The notes under the pieces: generated by a model
The model's input: the letters and a program-made list of their open reading frames with translations, nothing else
Database searches by the model: none
Told to the model about the DNA's origin: nothing
Shown here: positions 57,915 through 64,000 of the stretch, in pieces
Layout: every line of letters begins with the position of its first letter
Numbering within the stretch: position 1 is the first letter of the stretch
Origin: Methylocapsa aurea
GTDB taxonomy: Bacteria > Pseudomonadota > Alphaproteobacteria > Rhizobiales > Beijerinckiaceae
Assembly (NCBI RefSeq): GCF_000746085.1
Contig: NZ_JQKO01000009.1
Coordinates: 51,001 to 115,000 of the forward strand
Length of the DNA: 64,000 bases
Direction of reading: 5' to 3'
Position numbers and translations under genes: made by a program

Positions 57915-58748
57915 CTATTTCTTGATCGGCCCGTCGGCGATGATCTGATCCATCAGCCGCGACGGTTCGGCGCAGCCCGCCTCTCCGACGATCTTGGCCG
58001 GCACCCCCGCCACCGTTTTGTGATCCGGCACGGGTTTCAGCACCACCGAACCGGCGGCGATCCGGGAGCAGCGGCCAATCTCGATATTGCCGAGAATTTG
58101 AGCGCCGGCGCCAATCAAGACGCCCGACCTGACTTTCGGGTGACGGTCGCCTTTTTCCTTGCCGGTGCCGCCCAAAGTCACGTCCTGCAGCATCGAGACA
58201 TCGTCGTCGATGACCGCCGTGGCCCCGATGACAAGGCCGGTCGCATGATCGAGGAAAATTCCCTTGCCGATCCTCGCGGCCGGATGAATATCGGTCTGGA
58301 ACACCTCCGAGGAGCGGCTCTGCAGGTAAAGCGCGAAATCGCGCCGGCCGGCGCTCCAAAGCGCATGTGCAAGGCGATGCGTCTGAATGGCCTGGAAACC
58401 TTTGAAATAGAACACCGGCTCGATGATACGCGTGCATGCCGGATCGCGTTCGACGACCGCGATGATGTCGGCCCGGAAGGCTTCCCCGATCGAGGGCTGA
58501 TCGGCGATGATGTCGAGATAGGTTTGCCGGATGAGATCGGCCGGCGCTGCCTGATGCCCAAGCCTTGTGGCGATGCGATGGATGATTGCGGCCTCGAGAG
58601 TCCCCTGACCGAGGATCGTCGAAAAAATCGCCCCGGCGAGCTCCGGCTCGTTTTGCACGACCTCTTGCGCCTCATTGCGCAGGCGCGCGAAGATTGGGTC
58701 AATCGCAGCCGGATCGACGATCTTTGCCGCGCCTCGAACATAGGTCAC
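57915..58748 (-). CDS. cysE: Serine O-acetyltransferase
   Basis: A 277-residue CysE. The N-terminal helical domain includes IFARLRNEAQEVVQNEPELAGAIFSTIL. The left-handed beta-helix carries DIHPAARIGKGIFLDHATGLVIGATAVIDDDVSMLQDVTLGGTG, where DHATG holds the catalytic His. The C-terminal tail is short. It makes O-acetylserine for cysteine synthesis; the cysK at the left edge of the window is truncated, so a functional cysK must exist elsewhere. GTG at 58748 follows GGAG at seven bases. Confidence 0.94.
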   Translation of the reverse strand: MTYVRGAAKIVDPAAIDPIFARLRNEAQEVVQNEPELAGAIFSTILGQGTLEAAIIHRIATRLGHQAAPADLIRQTYLDIIADQPSIGEAFRADIIAVVERDPACTRIIEPVFYFKGFQAIQTHRLAHALWSAGRRDFALYLQSRSSEVFQTDIHPAARIGKGIFLDHATGLVIGATAVIDDDVSMLQDVTLGGTGKEKGDRHPKVRSGVLIGAGAQILGNIEIGRCSRIAAGSVVLKPVPDHKTVAGVPAKIVGEAGCAEPSRLMDQIIADGPIKK

Positions 58749-58914
58749 GGAACAGCTCCAAACAGATTTTGTATGCTCATGATTGAGGCTCCCATGCGCT
58801 TGCAGCAAAGCCCATACCACAGGAAATATAGGGCGGCGAGCCTGGGTTTCATGCGCGGCCCGAACAGTCAGGCGGTCAAGATCCGAGCATCATTTGCAAA
58901 GGATTGGCGGGGGC

Positions 58915-59682
58915 CTAAGGCCGCTCCTCAAGAAATTCGATGACCCCTTTTTTGTAGACATTATCGCCTACCGCGCGGTTATGATCGCGGCCCGGAATAT
59001 CCAGTGCGCGCGCCGCCGGAAACATCGCGGCGAGCCTATGCGCATCTCCCGCGACCTCGTCCTCGGTTCCCGTTGCGATCAGCACCGGACGATCGATTTG
59101 GCCGAGTTCCTCCGCGCTCAAAACCTGGCGCGAGCCGCGCCGGCAGGCCGCCAGCGCCTTGAGGTCGCTCTTGGTCGCTTCCGCGAAGCCGCGAAACAAC
59201 CTTTGCATCGGATCGGCGAGATCCTCTAGCGAGCGCGCCTCCATGGCGTCGGCGATGCCGGCGGGCAGTCCGGCCCCATCGACAAGATGATGGCCAACGC
59301 CGCCAAGGATTGCCGAGCGCACCCGATCTGGATGCGATTTGGCGAGGAAAGCGGTGATCTGCGCGCCCATGGAATATCCCATCACGTCAGCCGCCTCGAT
59401 GCGCAGGTGATCGAGCAGCGCCCGCGCGTCCTCGGCCATTGTCTGGATGGCGTAGGCGGCGGGATCGTAAAATTTTTCGCTGCGGCCATGCCCGCGATTG
59501 TCCAGCGCGATGACGCGCCGTCCCGCTTCGGTCAAGGCTTTGACCCATTGGGGGAAATACCAGTTCACCGCATGATTGGAGGCAAACCCGTGGATGAGGA
59601 GAATAGGCTCGCCGCGATCAAAACCAACCGGCGCCTCGTCAACGAAGGCGAGGCGGACCCCAGCAGCGGAAAACTCAAGCAT
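58915..59682 (-). CDS. Alpha/beta-hydrolase
   Basis: A 255-residue alpha/beta-hydrolase fold enzyme. The oxyanion motif is LLIHGFASNHAVNW. LDNRGHGRS follows, the nucleophile elbow is GYSMGAQ (Ser near 104), the acid is in ATGTEDEVAG, and the His is in GRDHNRAVGD. A small cap lies between. The length is typical of esterases and C-C bond hydrolases, but the substrate is not predictable. ATG at 59682 has a strong AGGAGG five bases upstream. It is followed by cysE after about 165 bases. Confidence 0.87.
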   Translation of the reverse strand: MLEFSAAGVRLAFVDEAPVGFDRGEPILLIHGFASNHAVNWYFPQWVKALTEAGRRVIALDNRGHGRSEKFYDPAAYAIQTMAEDARALLDHLRIEAADVMGYSMGAQITAFLAKSHPDRVRSAILGGVGHHLVDGAGLPAGIADAMEARSLEDLADPMQRLFRGFAEATKSDLKALAACRRGSRQVLSAEELGQIDRPVLIATGTEDEVAGDAHRLAAMFPAARALDIPGRDHNRAVGDNVYKKGVIEFLEERP

Positions 59683-59979
59683 GGAGCCTCCTAAACATCA
59701 AAATCATGCCAAATCTTAAGAATCCAGGCGCATGCGTCGGCTTGCCAATACAAGCTTAATCGGCCGCTCGGCAAGTTTGGCGGCTAGATTGCCTGACAGG
59801 TTCGCTAGGTTCGGGGAACCGCATCCATACCGGCGGCGAATCGGCCAAGCCTCCCCCGCATGAGGGCAAAGGATTGACGCAAAATGCAATTCTCGCCGCG
59901 GATTTGCTGTCGATGGTGGCAAACCAAACGAAACTACGCTATCCTTGCTTCAAATCCGTTTCCATTGAGCCCGATTTTG

Positions 59980-60201
59980 ATGAACCGCTATGAACGCCGC
60001 CCGATCTCCGTGGGGGAAGCCGAAGTCGAATATCTCGACGGCGAGTTTCGGATCCTGCGCCCAGGCGCCTATGTCCGCTGCGCCGTGACCGCTGTCGCGA
60101 TCCGGATCGAGGATCTGCGCTATTGGAACGTCGATCTGCAGGAGCCCTACGCCGGTCCCGAGGCCAAACTGCAAAGGCTTGGCGTCAAGCCCAAAGCTTA
60201 A
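59980..60201 (+). CDS. DUF2093 protein
   Basis: A 73-residue protein matching the small alphaproteobacterial DUF2093 family: MNRYERRPISVGEAEVEYLDGEFRILRPGAYVRCAVT then IRIEDLRYWNVDLQEPYAGPEAKLQR. The family is conserved but of unknown function. The frame extends upstream to 59884, but the family start is at 59980. No signal peptide; probably cytoplasmic. The upstream 297 bases (59683-59979) show no other gene. Confidence 0.85.
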   Translation: MNRYERRPISVGEAEVEYLDGEFRILRPGAYVRCAVTAVAIRIEDLRYWNVDLQEPYAGPEAKLQRLGVKPKA

Positions 60202-60434
60202 TTTTAAGCACGCGAGCAAAGCAGCATTGTCGCGCCGAAGCGCATGATTATGCTCGCCTCGCCCGCGCCAACCGCTGTGGGCGGGACCAAACTGGCGCAA
60301 GATTATATATCCTGTTGGCCAAGGGCGCTGTGGCATAGAATGACGTTTCCGGCCGGAATCGGCGATTTTTGGCGCAGGCTTTTTTTTTGCAGCGCTCGTT
60401 GACTTGATCGTTTGCGATCCAAGGAGAAATTGGG

Positions 60435-60653
60435 ATGAACAAAATAGACCGACCGCGCGAGATTATCGAATATTGCCTGAAGCCCCTGGACCTCTCCACC
60501 ACGACAGACGAATACAAGGAAGCCTATCGTCGGCTTGAGCATGTCATTAAGACATTTCAATTGGCGGCCATAAAAGCCAAAATGCCGACCGCGATCGACT
60601 TTTCAAACATGAAGACAATTACGATCAACGAGCGCGCGCACGGAGACGAATGA
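60435..60653 (+). CDS. Small hypothetical protein, 72 residues
   Basis: ATG at 60435 is preceded by AAGGAGAAATTGGG, a good ribosome binding site, and the 72 codons read MNKIDRPREIIEYCLKPLDLSTTTDEYKEAYRRLEHVIKTFQLAAIKAKMP. The protein is charged and helical with no membrane segment. Family unknown; the lower GC of the gene and its poly-T upstream region (60379-60390) set it apart. An inverted repeat element begins 60 bases after its stop. Confidence 0.6.
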   Translation: MNKIDRPREIIEYCLKPLDLSTTTDEYKEAYRRLEHVIKTFQLAAIKAKMPTAIDFSNMKTITINERAHGDE

Positions 60654-60712
60654 AGCGGAGCGCGGCCTCGGCGCAATCCATTGGACCGGCGGATGAGGGA
60701 AATCTTCGCCTA

Positions 60713-60830
60713 GAGCATGTTCTTAAGAAAGTTGATCGACTTTTTCGATATTTAGACATCGGATATATCCGATGTCTCATAAGAACATGGCCCAACTCAT
60801 TGAATTTGAGTGCTTCCCGATCCGCCGAAG
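60713..60830. repeat. Composite palindromic repeat, copy 2 (inverted)
   Basis: GAGCATGTTCTTAAG ... TTAGACATCGGATATATCCGATGTCTCATAAGAACATG is the reverse complement of the element at 54175-54253, with an intact palindrome AGACATCGGAT/ATATCCGATGTCT. The similarity continues to about 60830 (CAACTCATTGAATTTGAGTGCTTCC versus the CTTCAATAAG part of copy 1). Confidence 0.65.
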
Positions 60831-60928
60831 GCAGCTCCGACTCTTTATCTTGCGGTATTTTCCCGACGCAAAGCGGCGCCTGCATTCGCTCCGAATGCGC
60901 TAATCGGGCCCAAGCTCGCGGCGGAGCG

Positions 60929-62227
60929 TCACGCGTCCATTCCCGATCGCGAGACCATCGCGTGCTCGACATAGGGCTCGATCGCCTGCATGATTCTGGT
61001 TGAGGCGCCGCCGAGGCGCTCCACCGTATCGGCGGCGGCGCGGCCCATCGCCCGCAGTTCCGCGGCGTCGAAGAGAAGCAAGGCCAGTTCGGCGGCCAGC
61101 GTTTCCTCATCGAACACCCGGCCCGCTCCGCCCGCGCCATCCAACGCTGAATAGGCCTCCGCGAAATCGGCGACGTCTGGACCATGCAGGATCGCGCAGC
61201 CGAGCTTGGCCGGCTCAATCGGATTGATCCCGCCGCCGCTGCAGAGCGACTTGCCCAGGAAGACGGCGCTTACGCTGCGGTAGAACAATCCGGCTTCCCC
61301 AAGCGTCCCAGCAAGATAGATCTCGGGCAAAGCGTCGCCCTCGCGATCGCTCGAGAGGGCGCGCGCCGTCAATCCGAGCTTTGCGGCGCGCAGCGCGATT
61401 TCAAGTCCGCGCTTGGCGTGGCGCGGAAGGATAATGGTGACCAGATCGGGAAAATGACGCGCCACCCGGCGATGGACGTCGAGGATGATTTCTTCCTCGC
61501 CAGGATAGGTCGAAAGCGCAGCCCATGCGGGCCGCGCTCCGAGCCGCGCGACGAGCCGCGCCAAGGCGGCGGCGTCCACCGGCGCCGGCGCAAAGTCGTA
61601 AAGGGCGTTGCCCGTGGCCTGCGCGCGCGCGGCGCCGAACGCCTTGAAGCGCTCCGCGTCGCCATCGGTTTGCGCAAGGCAAAGATCGACCCGCCGCAGA
61701 AGCGCGCGGAAGAAACCCGGCATTTTGCGCCAGACAAGGAAGGCTCGCGCAGACAGCCTGGCGTTGACGAGCGCCAGGGGAATTTTCCGACGGCTGGTTT
61801 CGACAATCAGATTGGGCCAAATCTCGGATTGCGCGATAAGGACAATGTCCGGGCGCCAATGATCAAGAAAGCGCGCCATGAATTTAGGAATGTCGAGCGG
61901 CGCGAATTGATGCAGGGTTTTTGGCGGCAGCCGCAGCGCCGCGAGCGCGCCGGAGGTCAATCGGCTCGTCGACACAACGACGCTGAAACCCGCCGACCCG
62001 AGTTTTTCGACAACCGGAAGCAGCGCCAATATCTCCGTCGCGCTGGCGCCATGGAGCCAGGCGAGCCTGCCTTCGGGCCGGGCCAGGCTCGGCCGGCCAA
62101 GCCGCTCGCCGAACCGGCTGTGATCCTCCTGTCCGAGATTGGCGCGCCAGCGCAAGTACAGTGGACAGAACGGTTCAAATCCGGCGCTGGCCAACCGATA
62201 GAGCGGAAGGAGGATGGAGCGCGTCAC
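60929..62227 (-). CDS. waaA: 3-deoxy-D-manno-octulosonic acid (Kdo) transferase
   Basis: A 432-residue WaaA/KdtA. The N-terminal half has the HGASATEILALLPVVEKL segment with the catalytic Glu and the SEIWPNLIVETSRRKIPLALVNARLS stretch. The C-terminal nucleotide-binding half has STYPGEEEIILDVHRRV, IILPRHAKRG and GKSLCSGGGINPIEPAKLGCAILHGP. It attaches Kdo to the lipid A precursor at the inner membrane; the N-terminal hydrophobic stretch anchors it. The start is GTG at 62227. It lies 80 bases after the DUF4170 gene, in the usual Rhizobiales order. lpxK, often next, is not seen. Confidence 0.94.
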   Translation of the reverse strand: MTRSILLPLYRLASAGFEPFCPLYLRWRANLGQEDHSRFGERLGRPSLARPEGRLAWLHGASATEILALLPVVEKLGSAGFSVVVSTSRLTSGALAALRLPPKTLHQFAPLDIPKFMARFLDHWRPDIVLIAQSEIWPNLIVETSRRKIPLALVNARLSARAFLVWRKMPGFFRALLRRVDLCLAQTDGDAERFKAFGAARAQATGNALYDFAPAPVDAAALARLVARLGARPAWAALSTYPGEEEIILDVHRRVARHFPDLVTIILPRHAKRGLEIALRAAKLGLTARALSSDREGDALPEIYLAGTLGEAGLFYRSVSAVFLGKSLCSGGGINPIEPAKLGCAILHGPDVADFAEAYSALDGAGGAGRVFDEETLAAELALLLFDAAELRAMGRAAADTVERLGGASTRIMQAIEPYVEHAMVSRSGMDA

Positions 62228-62306
62228 GGGCGGACCACATGCCGCGCATGCGGAGCCGATCCCCGGACCGCGCCCGTTTCAAAAACCAAACGGGGCGCCG
62301 CGGCTC

Positions 62307-62546
62307 TCACCTTTCGCCTTTCGAGGGATCGAGCAATCGATGCAAGTGGACCACGAAATACCGCATATGGGCATTGTCCACGGTTGCCTGAGACTTGCTT
62401 CTCCAAGCCTGCACCGCGGTCGCATAGTCGGAAAAAATTCCGACTATGTCGACCTTGGTCAAATCGCGGAATTCAGTGCCGTTCAGATCCTTAAGTTCAC
62501 CGCCGAACACGAAATGGAGAAGCTGCTTGTCTGGGGCGTCGGTCAT
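62307..62546 (-). CDS. DUF4170 protein
   Basis: A 79-residue protein of the DUF4170 family: LLHFVFGGELKDLNGTEFRDLTKVDIVGIFSDYATAVQAWRSKSQATVDNAHMRYFVVHLHRLLDP. The family sits between the CysQ-like phosphatase and waaA in many Rhizobiales, which suggests a link to lipopolysaccharide synthesis, though its function is unknown. ATG at 62546 gives the family N-terminus; the frame is open further upstream without homology. Spacing to both neighbours is 70-80 bases, consistent with one operon. Confidence 0.88.
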   Translation of the reverse strand: MTDAPDKQLLHFVFGGELKDLNGTEFRDLTKVDIVGIFSDYATAVQAWRSKSQATVDNAHMRYFVVHLHRLLDPSKGER

Positions 62547-62616
62547 GGTCTGGTCCGAAGGGTTGCGGGTGGACAGGAAGGTTTGCGGTTCAATTCGAAC
62601 CTGAAAGGAAGCTTGC

Positions 62617-63507
62617 TTAGCGATCAACCGTTGCCGCGCCTTTCGCCCGCCGGACCGCGGCGTTGACCTGCGCATGGAGTTGCTCCGGCGCGGCGGTGAG
62701 CACGCCGTGGCGCGTTTCGCCTCGATTATAAACAATTGCGCATCCGTCTAAACTTGCCAATCGTCCCCGCGCCTCATGAAGGATGAGATCGGCCGCCGCA
62801 ATGTCCCAATCATGGGCGTTTTCAGAAGCGAACCCGGCGTCGAGCGCGCCCGACGCAACATAGGCGATTCGCATCGCAAGCGAGGGAATTCGCGGCTGCA
62901 GCTCAAATTGGAGCCCGGCCCGGCGCAACTCCTCGGCAAGGGACACCGGCGCCGCCACCCGCGCCCCGGCCTCTAGCGCTCCGAGCTTCGAAACTTCGAT
63001 CGCCGCTTCATTGAGGCGAGCGCCGCCGCCCTTGACCGCTACATAGGTTTGCTGAAGCGCCGGGGCATGGACAACGCCAATGAGCGGACGGCCGCCTTGC
63101 ACCAGCGCCGCCGCGATCGCCCAAGCCCGGTCCCCCCGCGCAAAAGCCCGCGTGCCGTCAATCGGATCGACGACGAGGACGAGGTCTTTCGAAAGGCGCG
63201 CGGCGGAGTCCTCGGATTCCTCGGAAAGCCACCCCGCCTCCGGCAGCAGGGCCTCAAAACGCTCTTTTAAAAATCGATCGACGAGAAAATCTGCCTCGGT
63301 GACCGGAGAGCCTCCAGCTTTATGCGAAATTTCAGCGATGGTCTTTTCCCCGGGCCGAAAAAACGCAAGCGCGAGTTCACCCGCGCTCCGAGCGGCCTCG
63401 ATGAAGGAGGCGACCAGGGGCGCCTCATGCGTGATCGAAGACAAATCAATTTGCCGGCAAATGAGGAAATCAGGATTGGATGTATCCTGCTGCAGTGCGG
63501 CATACAA
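62617..63507 (-). CDS. CysQ-like 3'(2'),5'-bisphosphate nucleotidase / inositol monophosphatase family
   Basis: A 296-residue lithium-sensitive phosphatase. Metal ligands are visible in GWLSEESED, VVDPIDGTRAFARGD and the C-terminal HDWDIAAADLILHEARG. It hydrolyses either 3'-phosphoadenosine 5'-phosphate (sulfur metabolism) or inositol phosphate; the family cannot be split by motif alone. The N-terminus is uncertain: TTG at 63507 is the longest start, with no clear ribosome binding site, and homology begins near PLVASFIEAARSAGELAL. It is first in the block with DUF4170 and waaA. Confidence 0.87.
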   Translation of the reverse strand: MYAALQQDTSNPDFLICRQIDLSSITHEAPLVASFIEAARSAGELALAFFRPGEKTIAEISHKAGGSPVTEADFLVDRFLKERFEALLPEAGWLSEESEDSAARLSKDLVLVVDPIDGTRAFARGDRAWAIAAALVQGGRPLIGVVHAPALQQTYVAVKGGGARLNEAAIEVSKLGALEAGARVAAPVSLAEELRRAGLQFELQPRIPSLAMRIAYVASGALDAGFASENAHDWDIAAADLILHEARGRLASLDGCAIVYNRGETRHGVLTAAPEQLHAQVNAAVRRAKGAATVDR

Positions 63508-63842
63508 GCATTTCCCCGCCGTCGAAGGCGAACATCGATCGCATCATGCGCAGGAGCGCCGGGAGCGAGCGAAATCGCTAAAATTTGAATTTTCACGCCA
63601 ATCGCTCGGCAGCCATAGGCGAGAAAACAAACCGGCTATGCAGCCTTGAAAAAAATGCGCCGCGTGCAGACTTACGTATTTGATATTATTTGTTGTTTTT
63701 CTTGCGCAGATGACGCCGGCGGCAGCACAGACTGACTCAAGCTTGGAATTTTACCGTTCATTCACCAGAGACGTTAGCGAAATCGATCATCTCTGCGGGC
63801 CAGACTACAGCTTAGCTCGATGCCCTCTCTGAGGCGGACATA
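63508..63842. other. Divergent intergenic region before the right-edge gene
   Basis: 335 bases. AT-rich around 63640-63710 (GATATTATTTGTTGTTTTTC). No gene is supported; it probably contains promoters for both flanking genes. Confidence 0.4.
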
Positions 63843-64000
63843 ATGAAACAAGCCAGCTTCACCCCCGGCACAGGACAGGAAATCGCCGCTCGAATCGGCC
63901 AGGATCCGCGCGCCGACGGTGGGCGCCGCACGATTTTGCTCGGCCAGCGCTGCGTCACGATCAAGCGGCGCGTGCAGGGCATGAAAATGCACCTGTCGGT
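63843..64000 (+). CDS. Start of a probable DUF6101 protein, cut by the window edge
   Basis: ATG at 63843 with GAGGCGGA upstream opens a frame that runs off the window after 52 codons. The segment DPRADGGRRTILLGQRCVTIKRRVQGMKMHLSV fits the start of the alphaproteobacterial DUF6101 family (acidic/ADG turn, then basic VxxRRxVxGMKM). Function unknown. The rest of the gene is outside the window. Confidence 0.58.
   Translation, partial: MKQASFTPGTGQEIAARIGQDPRADGGRRTILLGQRCVTIKRRVQGMKMHLS

Noticed and set aside
61184..62494. 436-codon plus-strand frame opposite waaA
   Set aside because: Antisense shadow with low-complexity composition; waaA is clearly the gene.
1..64000. CRISPR arrays, rRNA operon, phage structural genes, biosynthetic gene clusters
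   Set aside because: No regularly spaced direct repeats, rRNA-like stretches, phage modules or NRPS/PKS-type genes were seen.

Overview
The window is a high-GC chromosomal segment from an alphaproteobacterium, most likely of the order Hyphomicrobiales (Rhizobiales). The main evidence is the set of small conserved families typical of that order (DUF2093, DUF3126, DUF4170 and a probable DUF6101), the CysQ-like phosphatase / DUF4170 / WaaA gene order, frequent GTG and TTG starts behind good Shine-Dalgarno sites, and many short palindromic intergenic elements with TAGAGC-type ends. A Beijerinckiaceae- or Methylocystaceae-like host is plausible, but no lineage-specific marker such as methane oxidation or nitrogen fixation genes is present.

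Region 1 (1-12.3 kb) is accessory. It holds a truncated cysK next to a truncated SbmA/YddA-type ABC transporter fragment, a PfkB sugar kinase, two unrecognised small genes, a secreted arylsulfatase with an amidase behind it, and a decayed mosaic of an ISKra4-type transposase and an IS6-type transposase end. A divergent ornithine aminotransferase / Lrp-type regulator pair and a lower-GC singleton with a HEPN-like R-x5-H motif follow.

Region 2 (12.4-33.7 kb) is mainly housekeeping and catabolic: carB with two hairpins in its leader, greA, a frameshifted phospholipase-D-like nuclease, a PHB-depolymerase-family esterase, an HWE histidine kinase, polA, a membrane-anchored unknown, the beta-oxidation protein FadB, an oligopeptide ABC transporter (oppB-oppC-double ATPase, without a binding protein), a TPR protein and an HI0933-type flavoprotein.

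Region 3 (33.7-51.5 kb) mixes envelope polysaccharide genes with housekeeping. A Wza-like export lipoprotein and a WcaI-like glycosyltransferase follow a long AT-rich leader. Further on, gmd-fcl make GDP-L-fucose and are followed by a probable polysaccharide polymerase, which suggests a fucose-containing exopolysaccharide. Between them lie a YedK/HMCES protein, tRNA-Asn, tRNA-Cys, an orphan membrane-fusion-type adaptor, rluC, a Kir-type potassium channel translationally coupled to a 46-residue lipoprotein, a GlcG/HbpS-like protein, acylphosphatase, panC and a malic enzyme-phosphotransacetylase fusion.

Region 4 (51.6-64 kb) has an MMPL/RND exporter, glutaryl-CoA dehydrogenase, a PAS_5 protein, a gamma carbonic anhydrase, a tandem DUF3126 protein, cysE, an alpha/beta hydrolase, DUF2093, and the waaA / DUF4170 / cysQ-like block of lipopolysaccharide and sulfur metabolism.

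I found no CRISPR array, prophage, rRNA operon or recognisable biosynthetic cluster. The least explained features are the lipoprotein-channel pair, the HEPN-like singleton, the palindromic repeat family and the structured leaders of carB and rluC.
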